Source: Nocardioides bizhenqiangii
Lineage (GTDB): Bacteria; Actinomycetota; Actinomycetes; Propionibacteriales; Nocardioidaceae
Reading direction: 5' to 3'
NCBI RefSeq assembly: GCF_034661235.1
Contig: NZ_CP141059.1
Location: forward strand, 1,612,001 to 1,676,000
Length of the DNA stretch: 64,000 bases
Below, piece after piece: positions 37,234-46,193 of the stretch (position 1 is the first letter of the stretch; the number at the start of each line of letters is the position of its first letter). The notes beneath the pieces were generated by a model. The model was not told where the DNA came from. It was given only the letters and a program-made list of their open reading frames with translations, and searched no databases. Position numbers and translations under genes: made by a program.

Positions 37234-37914
37234 TCAGCCGGGCGCGCCGTACGTCCTCTCCACCGACTCGGCGCGGCTCCAGGTCGCGGCCATCATCGCG
37301 GCCTGGGTGCGGTGCGCGACGCCGAGCCGCGCGAGCAGTCCCGTCACGTGGTTCTTGACGGTCTTCTCGGCAAGCAGGAGCCGCTCGGCGATCTCCCGGT
37401 TGGTCAGCCCCTCGGCGATGAGGAAGAGGATCTTGCGCTGCTGCGGCGTGAGCTCGCCGATCACCTGGATCGACCGCTTGTGGAGCGTCACGTGCTCGAC
37501 CACGCTGGCGGGCACCGACCAGTCGACCACCGAGTGACCACTGGCGACCAACCGGATCCCGTTGACGAGCGAGCTCGCGGGGATCTGCTCGAGCATGTAG
37601 CCCGCGGCGCCGGCCAGCATCGCGGTCGCGACAGCGTCGTCGTCGCGCCGGCCGGCGAGGATCAGGCCCCGGATCCTCGGGTCCTCCACACGCATCGCGC
37701 GGCAGAGGCCCAGCCCGCTGCCGTCAGGCAGCCGGGCATCGAGGACGGCGACATCCGGACGGAGCTGGAGGATCTCGGGGAGGGCAACGAGGGCGAAACC
37801 GGACTGGCCGACGACCTCCATGTCGCTCTCGGCCTCGAGCAGGCTGGACAGCCCGCTGCGGACGATGTCGTATTGCGCAGCGAGGTACACGCGGATCCGT
37901 TCCGTGCCAGCCAC
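37234..37914 (-). CDS. NarL/DevR-type response regulator with degenerate receiver
   Basis: 226 residues from GTG 37914 (a longer frame to 37962 adds no receiver sequence). The C-terminal LuxR domain is intact (ELTPQQRKILFLIAEGLTNR, then AEKTVKNHVTGLLARLGVAH). In the receiver the phosphoacceptor-like Asp is present (DVAVLDARLPDGSGL), but the acidic pair of strand 1 is changed to AQ (YLAAQYDIVRSG), the conserved Thr/Ser to Ala (LILAGRR) and the conserved Lys to Glu (GYMLEQIPAS). Normal phosphorelay is therefore doubtful. The layout is close to DosR/DevR. It precedes the ars genes on the same strand by 56 bp. Confidence 0.88.
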   Translation of the reverse strand: MAGTERIRVYLAAQYDIVRSGLSSLLEAESDMEVVGQSGFALVALPEILQLRPDVAVLDARLPDGSGLGLCRAMRVEDPRIRGLILAGRRDDDAVATAMLAGAAGYMLEQIPASSLVNGIRLVASGHSVVDWSVPASVVEHVTLHKRSIQVIGELTPQQRKILFLIAEGLTNREIAERLLLAEKTVKNHVTGLLARLGVAHRTQAAMMAATWSRAESVERTYGAPG

Positions 37915-37968
37915 GCCACAAACTCTGGCGGACCGGCGGCACCGCAGGGGCCGAACACCCACATACCG

Positions 37969-37983
37969 ACGTCGTCACGACGT
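37969..37983. promoter_or_regulatory. perfect 15-bp dyad between the response regulator and ligase genes
   Basis: ACGTCGT-C-ACGACGT lies in the divergent 203-bp gap between the NarL-type regulator gene and the 4CL-type ligase gene. It could bind the regulator or another dimeric protein. In GC-rich sequence short dyads arise by chance, but a perfect 7-1-7 dyad at a divergent promoter is notable. Confidence 0.35.
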
Positions 37984-38117
37984 GTTCTGGTCGTCCGACC
38001 GGACACCGCCGGTCCTAACTGACTAGGTGTGCTCGCGGATCGGAGGACCGAACCGCGGGCAGGCCGACGCGCTACGGTTCGGTGGACGAAGCCCCGCTCG
38101 CCCGAGAGGACACCGCC

Positions 38118-39713
38118 GTGCCGTTCCAGAGTCCCTTCGCCGATGTCGAGATCCCGGACGTCAGCGTCTACGACTACCTCTTCGCGGGACTCACCGACGA
38201 CGACCTCGGCCGCGTCGCGGTCTTCGACTCGGCGACCGGCACCGATACGACGTACGGCGACCTGCGCGCCCGGATCGACGCGTTCGCCGGCGCGCTGGCG
38301 GCCCGCGGGATCTCGCCCGGGGACGTGGTCGCACTGCACTGTCCCAACACCGCGGCGTTCATCATCGCGTTCCACGGCATCCTTCGCGCCGGCGCGACCG
38401 CGACCACCGTCAACTCCCTCTACACACCGTCCGAGATCGCCAACCAGCTCCGCGACTCCGGTGCCGTCCGGTACGTCACGGTCTCCGTCCTCCTGCCGGC
38501 CGCGCTGGCCGGGTGCGCCGACGCCGGTCTCGGCCCCGACCAGGTGATCGTGCTCGACGGCGCCGAGGGACACGAGTCGATGATGGACCTGCTCTCGGAG
38601 GGCGCCGCGGCGCCGGAGGTGTCCATCGACCCGGCGACACACCTCGCCGTTCTCCCGTACTCGTCGGGCACGACCGGCAAGGCCAAGGGTGTCATGCTCA
38701 CCCACCGCAACCTGGTGGCCAACGTCGAGCAGACGACGTCGGCGATCCAGGAGCGGCCGGACGACGTCGTCCTCGCGGTGCTCCCGTTCTTCCACATCTA
38801 CGGGATGAACGTGATCATGAGCCTGACCCTGAAGGTGCGGGCCAAGCTGGTCACGATGCCGCGCTTCGACCTCGACGCCTTCCTCCGCCTGATCCACGAG
38901 CAGCGGATCAGCTTCCTCTACATCGCGCCGCCGATGGCGGTCGCGCTCGCCAAGCACCCCGCGGTGGACAACATCGACACGTCCAGCGTGCGCGCGGTGC
39001 TGAGCGGTGCGGCACCGCTCGACGAATCGCTCGGCGAGGCGGTCAAGAAGCGGCTCGGTTGCGGGATGCAGCAGGGCTACGGCATGACCGAGCTCAGCCC
39101 CGTCTCCCACGCGCTGCCGCTCGACCGCGAGGACATCTCGATCGGCTCGGTGGGCCTGGCGGTCGCCAATGTCGGGTTCAAGGTCATGGACCCCGGCACC
39201 GGGGACGAGATCGAGGCGGTCCCCGGCGGCCGCACGGCTCCCGGTGAGCTGTGGGTGAAGGGGCCCGGCGTGATGGTCGGCTACCTCGGCAACGACGATG
39301 CCACGCGCGAGACCATCGACGACGACGGCTACCTGCACACCGGCGACATCGTCGAGGTCGGGCCGCACGGCGAGGTCTACGTCGTCGACCGGCTCAAGGA
39401 GCTGATCAAGTACAAGGGCTACCAGGTGCCGCCGGCCGAGCTCGAGGCCGTGCTGCTGACCCACCCCGCCATCGCCGACGCGGCCGTCGTGCCTCACCCC
39501 GACGAGGAGGCCGGCGAGGTCCCGCACGCCTTCGTGGTGGTCCAGGAGGGTCAGTCGCTGACCGCCGACGAGGTGATCGAGTACGTCGGCGGGAAGGTCG
39601 CGCCGCACAAGAAGGTGCGGCTGGTCGACTTCATCCCCGTCATCCCGAAGTCGGCGTCCGGCAAGATCCTGCGCAAGGACCTCAAGGGCAAGACCGCGGC
39701 CGATCTCGCGTAG
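38118..39713 (+). CDS. 4-coumarate--CoA ligase-like AMP-dependent acid:CoA ligase
   Basis: 531 residues from GTG, with AGAGGA 7 nt upstream. It has ANL adenylation motifs: the P-loop-like YSSGTTGKAKGVMLTHRN (~180-197), QQGYGMTELSPVSHALP (~318-334), YLHTGDIVEVG (~405) and the catalytic Lys near the end (PKSASGKILRKDLKGK, ~510). Its gene context gives no substrate. It would activate an aromatic or medium-chain acid as an acyl-CoA. The next gene is phoX, 75 bp downstream. The preceding divergent regulator might control it. Confidence 0.9.
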   Translation: MPFQSPFADVEIPDVSVYDYLFAGLTDDDLGRVAVFDSATGTDTTYGDLRARIDAFAGALAARGISPGDVVALHCPNTAAFIIAFHGILRAGATATTVNSLYTPSEIANQLRDSGAVRYVTVSVLLPAALAGCADAGLGPDQVIVLDGAEGHESMMDLLSEGAAAPEVSIDPATHLAVLPYSSGTTGKAKGVMLTHRNLVANVEQTTSAIQERPDDVVLAVLPFFHIYGMNVIMSLTLKVRAKLVTMPRFDLDAFLRLIHEQRISFLYIAPPMAVALAKHPAVDNIDTSSVRAVLSGAAPLDESLGEAVKKRLGCGMQQGYGMTELSPVSHALPLDREDISIGSVGLAVANVGFKVMDPGTGDEIEAVPGGRTAPGELWVKGPGVMVGYLGNDDATRETIDDDGYLHTGDIVEVGPHGEVYVVDRLKELIKYKGYQVPPAELEAVLLTHPAIADAAVVPHPDEEAGEVPHAFVVVQEGQSLTADEVIEYVGGKVAPHKKVRLVDFIPVIPKSASGKILRKDLKGKTAADLA

Positions 39714-39788
39714 CCGTTCAACCACGCTTCACCCTCCCGACACCGTCGGAGCGGCGCCGGTTCAGCGGTGGTCGGTTGGCTCCAGCCC

Positions 39789-41912
39789 ATGACTGTCACC
39801 CGCCCCGAGGGCCGCCCGATCCTGTCCCTGACCCCGGTCGCCCGCGAGGGAGTCCGGCACGGATCGCGGTCCTACCTGACCTGCCTGTTTAAGTGCGGCA
39901 ACGCCTGCGACCACGCCGAGCCGAACCAGACCGAGACCGGCCACGTGCGGGACGAGATCGCCAAGGCGATCGCCCGTCGGTCGGTCCTGCGGGGGACCGC
40001 CGTCGGTGCCGGCGCCCTGGTCCTCAGCGGCGTCGCCGGCGGGAGCACGCTCGCTGCTGCCGCGACCGCGCCGCTGGCCGCTGCCGGTCCGGGTGGCCCG
40101 CTGGCCAGGCTGAACTTCCAGCCGGTGGCGCCGAACCGGCGGGACGCGGTCGTGCTGCCGAACGGTTTCGACCACAACGTGATCATCCGGTGGGGCGACC
40201 CCGTCGTCGCCGGCGCGCCGGCGTTCTCGCCGTACGACCTCACCCTGGACGTGGTGAAGAAGACGTTCGGCTACAACAACGACTACGTCAGCGTCGTACC
40301 GCTCGACGACCAGCGCGCACTGATGACGGTCAACCACGAGTACGACGACCCGGAGCTGATGTACCCGGCGGGCCGGTACACGCAGGAGGAGATCGCCTGG
40401 TTCGGGATCTACTCGCACGGCCTGTCGGTCGTGACCATCAAGCGCGGTCAGGTTGCCGGCTCGTGGTTCCGTGAGAAGAACCTCGCCGCCGCGCCGAAGA
40501 ACCGGCGGATCAACGCCGACACCAAGTTCCATGTCACCGGACCGGCTGCCGGGCACGCCCTGCTGCAGACGACCAAGGACCCGTCGGGCACCCGGATCAA
40601 GGGCACGCTCAACAACTGTGCCGGCGGCACCACCCCGTGGGGGACCGTGCTGTCGGGCGAGGAGAACTTCAACCAGTACTTCAACACCGAGGGGACGGTG
40701 CCGGCCGGCCCGACCCTCGCGAGCGGCACCCCACTCGCCACGGCGTACAGCCGTTACGGCATCGCCAAGTCCGGCAGCGACCCACGCAAGTGGTACACCG
40801 TCGACGACCGGTTCGACCTCGAGGCCGAGCCCAACGAGCCGCACCGGTTCGGGTGGATCGTCGAGGTCGACCCGACGAACCCGAACGAGTCCCCGAAGAA
40901 GCACTCGATGCTCGGCCGGTTCAAGCACGAGGGCGCCTGCGTCACCATCGCCCCGAACGGCAAGGCCGTCGCCTACTCCGGCGACGACGAGCGTGGCGAC
41001 TACATGTACAAGTTCGTCTCCGCCGACCTGTTCGACGGCAGAGGGACCAACGCAGCGCGCAAGCACAACAAGACCCTGCTCACGAAGGGCACGCTCTACG
41101 TCGCGAAGCTGACCGGCAACGACAGTGGCGCCATCACCGCGCCGTACGACGGCACGGGCGAATGGATCCCGCTCACCAGCGACACCCAGTCCTTCGTCCC
41201 CGGCATGACGGTCGAGGAGGTGCTCGTCTTCACGCGTCATGCTGCAGACCTGGTCGCGCCGACGAAGATGGACCGGCCCGAGGACATCGAGGTCAACCCG
41301 GTCAACAAGAAGGTCTACGTGGCGCTGACCAACAACTCCAACCGCGGCACGTCGTACCCCGCCGACGAGGCCAACCCGGTCACGCTCTCGGGCACGCGCA
41401 CCAGCCCCGCAGCGCCGCTGGTCAACCAGAGCGGCAACCGCAACGGATACGTCCTCGAGATGACTCCGGACGCCGACGACCACGCGAAGGACACCTTCAC
41501 CTGGGACCTGCTGCTCGTGTGCGGTGACCCCGAGTCGCCGGAGACCTACTTCGCGGGCTACGACAAGTCCAAGGTCAGCCGGATCAGCTGCCCCGACAAC
41601 GTGACCTTCGACAGCCTCGGCAACCTGTGGATCGCCACCGACGGCGCTCCGACGCCGATGGGTCAGAACGACGGCCTGTTCCGGGTGCCGGTCGCCGGGC
41701 CGGAACGCGGGCACGTGAAGGCGTTCCTCTCCGTGCCCAAGGGAGCGGAGTGCTGCGGGCCGCTGATCTACGACGACGACCAGTCGCTGTTCTTCGCGCC
41801 GCAGCACCCGGGCGAGATCAGCGGAGCGACGTTCGACGCGCCGGCCAGCACCTGGCCGCACACGAACGACTACCCGCGACCCTCGGTCTGCGTGGCGTAC
41901 CGGCAGCGCTGA
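39789..41912 (+). CDS. PhoX family Tat-exported alkaline phosphatase
   Basis: 707 residues. It has the PhoX N-terminal pattern HGSRSYLTCLFKCGNACDHA (~31-50), then a twin-arginine signal RRSVLRG with a hydrophobic core at ~62-90. The mature protein shows PhoX-like segments such as VSVVPLDDQRALMTVNHEYD (~170-190), VLSGEENFNQYF, PHRFGWIVEVDP and FKHEGACVTIAPNGKAVAYS. PhoX enzymes are Ca/Fe-dependent phosphomonoesterases made when phosphate is low. ATG 39789 is chosen to match the family start. Its stop is adjacent to the stop of the convergent DksA-like gene. Confidence 0.9.
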   Translation: MTVTRPEGRPILSLTPVAREGVRHGSRSYLTCLFKCGNACDHAEPNQTETGHVRDEIAKAIARRSVLRGTAVGAGALVLSGVAGGSTLAAAATAPLAAAGPGGPLARLNFQPVAPNRRDAVVLPNGFDHNVIIRWGDPVVAGAPAFSPYDLTLDVVKKTFGYNNDYVSVVPLDDQRALMTVNHEYDDPELMYPAGRYTQEEIAWFGIYSHGLSVVTIKRGQVAGSWFREKNLAAAPKNRRINADTKFHVTGPAAGHALLQTTKDPSGTRIKGTLNNCAGGTTPWGTVLSGEENFNQYFNTEGTVPAGPTLASGTPLATAYSRYGIAKSGSDPRKWYTVDDRFDLEAEPNEPHRFGWIVEVDPTNPNESPKKHSMLGRFKHEGACVTIAPNGKAVAYSGDDERGDYMYKFVSADLFDGRGTNAARKHNKTLLTKGTLYVAKLTGNDSGAITAPYDGTGEWIPLTSDTQSFVPGMTVEEVLVFTRHAADLVAPTKMDRPEDIEVNPVNKKVYVALTNNSNRGTSYPADEANPVTLSGTRTSPAAPLVNQSGNRNGYVLEMTPDADDHAKDTFTWDLLLVCGDPESPETYFAGYDKSKVSRISCPDNVTFDSLGNLWIATDGAPTPMGQNDGLFRVPVAGPERGHVKAFLSVPKGAECCGPLIYDDDQSLFFAPQHPGEISGATFDAPASTWPHTNDYPRPSVCVAYRQR

Positions 41913-42266
41913 TCACCGGCGGGTCGGGGCGGCGCAGTCGATGCAGGTCCGCGCCAGCGGCCTGGCCTCCAGACGGCCGTCCCCGATCGGCGCACCGCAG
42001 CTCTCGCAGCTGCCGTAGGTGCCGGCGGCCAGTCGCTCCACGGCGGCGTCCGCCTCGACCAGCTGGTGCCGTGCCTGTCGGACGAGGGCTCCGACCTGCG
42101 AGCGCTCGAACGCGATCGTCGCACCCTCGGGGTCGTGCTCGTCGTCGGCGTTGGTGTCGCGCGAGGCGGCCACCATCGCGTCGAAGTCCTCGGTGAGGGA
42201 CGCGAGACGACGGAGGGTGGCCTCGCGCTCGGCGTCCAGCCGATCACGTGCCGCGTCGTCGTCCAT
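41913..42266 (-). CDS. TraR/DksA-type C4 zinc-finger protein
   Basis: 117 residues. A helical coiled-coil-like N-terminal half (MDDDAARDRLDAEREATLRR) ends in a zinc finger with CESCGAPIG and RTCIDC (C-X2-C-X17-C-X2-C, ~89-112). This is the small actinobacterial DksA/TraR-like form (similar in layout to RbpA-type RNA-polymerase modulators). It may act on RNA polymerase through the secondary channel. It is convergent with phoX with no gap between the two stop codons. Confidence 0.85.
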   Translation of the reverse strand: MDDDAARDRLDAEREATLRRLASLTEDFDAMVAASRDTNADDEHDPEGATIAFERSQVGALVRQARHQLVEADAAVERLAAGTYGSCESCGAPIGDGRLEARPLARTCIDCAAPTRR

Positions 42267-42338
42267 GCAGCCATGGTGAACGGTCCGACCGACACCGGCC
42301 GAGGGAATGCCGTCCTATCACCCGGGTACCGCGCCCGC

Positions 42339-43338
42339 ATGACGAAGTTCGGATACACGTTGATGACCGAGCAGAGCGGGCCGCGGGAGCTGGTGAGGTA
42401 CGCCGTGGCGGCGGAGGGGGCCGGGTTCGACTTCGAGGTGTGCAGCGATCACTACTCGCCCTGGCTCATCGAGCAGGGTCATGCGCCGTACGCCTGGACG
42501 GTGCTGGGCGCGGTGGCGCACGCGACCTCGCGGGTCGGGCTGATGACCTACGTGACCTGCCCGACCATGCGCTACCACCCCGCGGTCGTGGCGCAGAAGG
42601 CGGCGACACTCCAGATCCTGGCCGAGGGGCGGTTCACCCTCGGACTCGGCAGCGGCGAGAACCTCAACGAGCACGTCGTCGGCGAGGGTTGGCCGGGGAT
42701 CCAGGACCGGCACGACATGCTGGTCGAGGCCGTCGAGGTCATCCGCGAGCTGCACACGGGCGAACTCGTCGACTACCGCGGCCAGTACTACCAGGTCGAC
42801 TCGGCCCGGGTCTGGGACGTCCCGGAGGAGGGCGTCGAGATCGGCATCGCGGTCGCCGGTGATCGGGCGATCGAGATGTTCGCCCCGCTCGGCGACCACC
42901 TCATCGGCGTCGAGCCGTCGTCGTCGCTGGTCGAGGGTTGGAACGACGTCGACGGGTGCGAAGCAGGTGGGGAGCGAGGCACGGGCGATCGGACAGGTCC
43001 CGATCTGCTGGGACCCCGACCGCGACACCGCGGTCAAGAAGGCGCACGAGCAGTTCCGCTGGTTCGGTGGCGGCTGGCCCGTGAACGCCGATCTGCCGAC
43101 GCCGGCCGGGTTCTCCGGCGCCACCCAGTTCGTCCGGCCCGAGGACGTCGCCGGCGCGATCCCCTGCGGACCCGACCTCGACGCCGTCGTCGAGGCCGCG
43201 AGCGCCTACTGGAAGGCTGGCTTCACCGACGTCGCGATCGTGCAGATCGGCGACGACGGGCAGGACCGGTTCCTCGCCGAGGCGGCCGGACCGCTCCTGG
43301 AGAAGCTGCGCGCCGCGGCACCCGGCGATGCCGGATGA
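42339..43338 (+). pseudogene. F420-dependent (LLM/G6PDH-like) oxidoreductase with frameshift near 42,945-42,950
   Basis: The N-terminal ~200 residues (MTKFGYTLMTEQSGPRELVR; ATSRVGLMTYVTCPTMRYHP; RFTLGLGSGENLNEHVVGEG) are in one frame, and the C-terminal ~130 residues (GQVPICWDPDRDTAVKKAHE; PVNADLPTPAGFSGATQFVR) are in the +1 frame and end at TGA 43338. Together they make one F420-dependent G6PDH-type barrel of the usual ~330 residues. The break lies in WND...AKQVGSEA, consistent with one inserted base. The first frame happens to stay open to 43466, so a gene finder would report a 375-residue chimera. It is either a recent pseudogene or a sequencing error. Confidence 0.85.
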
Positions 43339-43466
43339 CGGCCGCGGTCCTGCTCGACATCGACGGCTTCGGCCAGGCGGAGCTCGAGGATGCTGGTGCG
43401 CTGCGCGTCGAGGAGCTGCCCACCGACCTGCTCGAGCTCGACTGGTCGCAGGAGGTCCACCGCTAG
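43335..43466 (+). CDS. possible small ORF (43 aa) overlapping the end of the oxidoreductase
   Basis: ATG at 43335 overlaps the oxidoreductase stop (ATGA). It encodes 43 residues (MTAAVLLDIDGFGQAELEDA, then GALRVEELPTDLLELDWSQE) with very strong third-position GC, which supports translation. It is acidic and leucine-rich and resembles nothing I know. It is in the same frame as the first half of the oxidoreductase, so its independent status depends on the frameshift being real. Confidence 0.4.
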   Translation: MTAAVLLDIDGFGQAELEDAGALRVEELPTDLLELDWSQEVHR

Positions 43467-43514
43467 GACGTGCCCTAGCCCGGTCCGGACAGGCGCGAGA
43501 CCCGTCGGGTGGAG

Positions 43515-43520
43515 TATTCT
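43515..43520 (+). promoter_or_regulatory. candidate -10 box (TATTCT) for the leuS leader
   Basis: TATTCT lies 6 nt upstream of the GTG of the leader peptide. This would place the transcription start at or beside GTG 43527, so the leader peptide itself would be leaderless. No clear -35 box is seen. Confidence 0.55.
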
Positions 43521-43526
43521 GACCTC

Positions 43527-43553
43527 GTGCGGAAGAACCTGCTTCTTAGATAG
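43527..43553 (+). CDS. leucine leader peptide of leuS (8 codons, three consecutive Leu)
   Basis: GTG-CGG-AAG-AAC-CTG-CTT-CTT-AGA-TAG encodes VRKNLLLR with the Leu run at 43539-43547. CTT and AGA are rare in this GC-rich window, which favours stalling when charged Leu-tRNA is low. A hairpin begins directly after the stop codon and a rho-independent-like terminator follows; leuS starts 113 bp downstream. This is the standard layout of amino-acid leader-peptide attenuation applied to a leucyl-tRNA synthetase gene. Translation and regulation are inferred. Confidence 0.7.
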   Translation: MRKNLLLR

Positions 43554-43610
43554 CCGCGTCGACGACCAGACGGGTCGACGCGGCCGCCCCTCCCTGCGCG
43601 AGGGGCTTTT
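43554..43610 (+). terminator. leuS attenuator: hairpin plus U-tailed terminator
   Basis: The first hairpin is CCGCGTCGAC (43554-43563) pairing perfectly with GTCGACGCGG (43574-43583), starting at the first base after the leader stop. The second is GCCCCTC (43586-43592) pairing with GAGGGGC (43600-43606), followed by TTTT (43607-43610). The second has the form of an intrinsic terminator, rare in this window. Ribosome position on the leader would decide whether it forms; I could not derive a unique antiterminator pairing. Confidence 0.7.
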
Positions 43611-43666
43611 CTGTGTCTGGGTCATTGCAGGGCAGGTCACCCACCCACGAGCACCGAGAGAGAACC

Positions 43667-46168
43667 ATGAGCGAGCAGAACCCGAACCGGCCGGCCGCGA
43701 CCGAAGCGTCGTCGTACGACGTCCACGCCGTCGAGGCGAAGTGGCTGCCGGTCTGGGAGAAGATCGACCCGTTCCGCGCCGACGACGAGGCTGTCGTGTC
43801 CGGCACGCGGGAGAAGCGCTACGCGCTGACGATGTTTCCCTACCCGAGCGGTGACCTGCACATGGGTCACGCCGAGGTGTTCGCGCTCCACGACGTGATC
43901 TCCCGCTACTGGCGGTTCCGTGGCTACGAGGTCATGAACCCGATGGGCTGGGACTCCTTCGGGCTGCCGGCCGAGAACGCCGCGATCCGCAACAACGAGT
44001 ACCCCGCCACCTACACCTACGCCAACATCGAGACGCAGGCCGCCTCGATGAAGCGCTACGGCCTGAGCTTCGACTGGTCGCGGCGGCTGCACACGTCCGA
44101 CCCGGAGTACTACCGGTGGACGCAGTGGCTGTTCCTGAAGCTGCGCGAGCAGGGGCTGGCCTACCGGAAGAACAGCCCGGTCAACTGGTGCCCGCAGGAC
44201 CAGACCGTGCTGGCCAACGAGCAGGTGCTGGCCGACGGCACCTGCGAGCGGTGCGGTGCCGAGGTCACGAAGAAGGAGCTGACGCAGTGGTACTTCAAGA
44301 CCACGCACTACGCGCAGGAGCTCTACGACCGCCTGGATGACCTGCAGGAGACCTGGATCGGCAAGGTCGTCAACTCCCAGCGCAATTGGATCGGCCGGTC
44401 CGAGGGCGCGCACGTGGTGTTCGAGGTCGAGAGCCACGGCCCGGTGACCGTGTTCACGACCCGCCCGGACACGCTGTTCGGGGCGACGTTCTTCGTGGTC
44501 GCCGCCGACGCGAAGCTGGCCGACGAGATCTGCGCACCCGAGCAGCGGGAGGCCTTCGACGCGTACCTGCAGGAGGTCCGGAAGGCCACCGACATCGACC
44601 GGATGTCGACCGAGCGGCCGAAGACCGGCGTCTTCCTGGGCAGGTACGCCGTCAACCCGGTCAACGGCGAGCGGATCCCGGTGTGGGCTGCGGACTACGT
44701 GCTGGCCGACTACGGGACCGGCGCCATCATGGCGGTGCCGGCGCAGGACCAGCGCGACTACGACTTCGCGAAGGCGTTCGACCTGCCGATCGTGCGGACG
44801 GTGCAGCCCCCGGCCGACTTCGACGGTGAGGCGTACACCGGCGCCGGTCCGGCGATCAACTCCGCCAACGCCGAGATCTCCCTCAACGGCATGCACGTGG
44901 AGGAGGCCAAGTCGACGATCATCGCCTGGCTGGAGGCCAAGGGACGGGGCAACGGCACCGTCAACTTCCGGCTGCGCGACTGGCTGCTGTCGCGCCAGCG
45001 CTACTGGGGTGCGCCGATCCCGGTCATCCACTGCCCGTCGTGCGGTGAGGTGGCGGTGCCCTACGACCAGCTGCCCGTGAAGCTGCCCGAGCTGCGTGGT
45101 GCTGACCTGAAGCCGAAGGGCACGTCCCCGCTGGGTGCGGCGACCGAGTGGGTCAACGTCCCGTGTCCGTCCTGCGGCGGCCCGGCGACGCGCGACACCG
45201 ACACCATGGACACGTTCGTCGACTCGTCGTGGTACTTCTTCCGCTACCTGTCCCCGAACGACGACAGCCAGGCGTTCGACCCGGCGCTGGCCCGGGCCTG
45301 GGGACCTGTCGACTTCTACCTGGGCGGAGACGAGCATGCCGTGCTGCACCTGCTGTACTCCCGCTTCTTCACGAAGGCGCTGCGCGACATGGGCCTGATC
45401 TCGTGGGACGAGCCGTTCTCGTCGTACCTGTCCCAGGGCAAGGTGATCAACAACGGTCGCAAGATGAGCAAGTCGCTGGGCAACGGCGTCAGCCTGGGAG
45501 ACCAGCTCGACGACTTCGGGGTGGACGCGGTGCGACTGACCCTGGTGTTCGCCAGCCCGCCCGAGGACAACATCGACTGGGCCGACGTGAGCCCGGCCGG
45601 CTCCCTGCGGTTCCTGCAACGCGCGTGGCGGCTGTCGGGCGACGTCACCTCGGAGCCGGGCGCCGACGCGACCGCCGGTGACGTCGCGCTGCGCAAGGTC
45701 ACCCACCGGACCGTCGCCGACGCCGCCCACCTGGTCGAGTCGCACCGGTTCAACGTGATGGTCGCCAAGGTGATGGAGCTGGTCAACGCGACCCGCAAGG
45801 CCATCGACGCGGGCTGCGGTCCGGCCGACCCGGCGGTGCGGGAAGCGGCCGAGGCCGTCGCGATCGTGCTGTCGCTGGTCGCGCCGTACACCTCAGAGGA
45901 GATGTGGGAACGGCTGGGTCACGCCCCGTCTGTCGCGCAGACCGGCTGGCCGACCGTCGACGAGTCGCTGCTGGTCGAGGACTCGGTGACCGCGGTGGTC
46001 CAGATCCAGGGCAAGGTGAGGGCTCGGCTGCAGGTCGCTCCGGACGTCTCCGACGCCGACCTGGAGGCGGCCGCGCTGGCCGACCCGGACGTCGTGCGCG
46101 CGATCGACGGACGCGACGTGCGGCGGGTGGTCGTCCGTGCCCCCAAGCTGGTCAACATCGTCGTCTGA
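43667..46168 (+). CDS. leuS: leucyl-tRNA synthetase
   Basis: 833 residues from ATG 43667 with a GAGAGAGA purine tract upstream. It charges tRNA-Leu. It is a class I synthetase: the HIGH motif is present as [15 protein letters not shown] (~64), the CP1 editing domain occupies ~220-420 ([20 protein letters not shown]), zinc-like Cys pairs occur near CERCG and CPSCG, and KMSKS lies in [12 protein letters not shown] (~598). The C-terminal domain ends [19 protein letters not shown]. Expression is probably attenuated by leucine through the upstream leader. Confidence 0.98.
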   Translation: MSEQNPNRPAATEASSYDVHAVEAKWLPVWEKIDPFRADDEAVVSGTREKRYALTMFPYPSGDLHMGHAEVFALHDVISRYWRFRGYEVMNPMGWDSFGLPAENAAIRNNEYPATYTYANIETQAASMKRYGLSFDWSRRLHTSDPEYYRWTQWLFLKLREQGLAYRKNSPVNWCPQDQTVLANEQVLADGTCERCGAEVTKKELTQWYFKTTHYAQELYDRLDDLQETWIGKVVNSQRNWIGRSEGAHVVFEVESHGPVTVFTTRPDTLFGATFFVVAADAKLADEICAPEQREAFDAYLQEVRKATDIDRMSTERPKTGVFLGRYAVNPVNGERIPVWAADYVLADYGTGAIMAVPAQDQRDYDFAKAFDLPIVRTVQPPADFDGEAYTGAGPAINSANAEISLNGMHVEEAKSTIIAWLEAKGRGNGTVNFRLRDWLLSRQRYWGAPIPVIHCPSCGEVAVPYDQLPVKLPELRGADLKPKGTSPLGAATEWVNVPCPSCGGPATRDTDTMDTFVDSSWYFFRYLSPNDDSQAFDPALARAWGPVDFYLGGDEHAVLHLLYSRFFTKALRDMGLISWDEPFSSYLSQGKVINNGRKMSKSLGNGVSLGDQLDDFGVDAVRLTLVFASPPEDNIDWADVSPAGSLRFLQRAWRLSGDVTSEPGADATAGDVALRKVTHRTVADAAHLVESHRFNVMVAKVMELVNATRKAIDAGCGPADPAVREAAEAVAIVLSLVAPYTSEEMWERLGHAPSVAQTGWPTVDESLLVEDSVTAVVQIQGKVRARLQVAPDVSDADLEAAALADPDVVRAIDGRDVRRVVVRAPKLVNIVV

Positions 46169-46193
46169 TCGTGCCGTGCCCTAGATTCGGGAC

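Noticed and set aside
39762..41861. Minus-strand frame of 699 codons antisense to phoX
   Set aside because: It is a shadow frame; PhoX family motifs and the Tat signal are on the plus strand.
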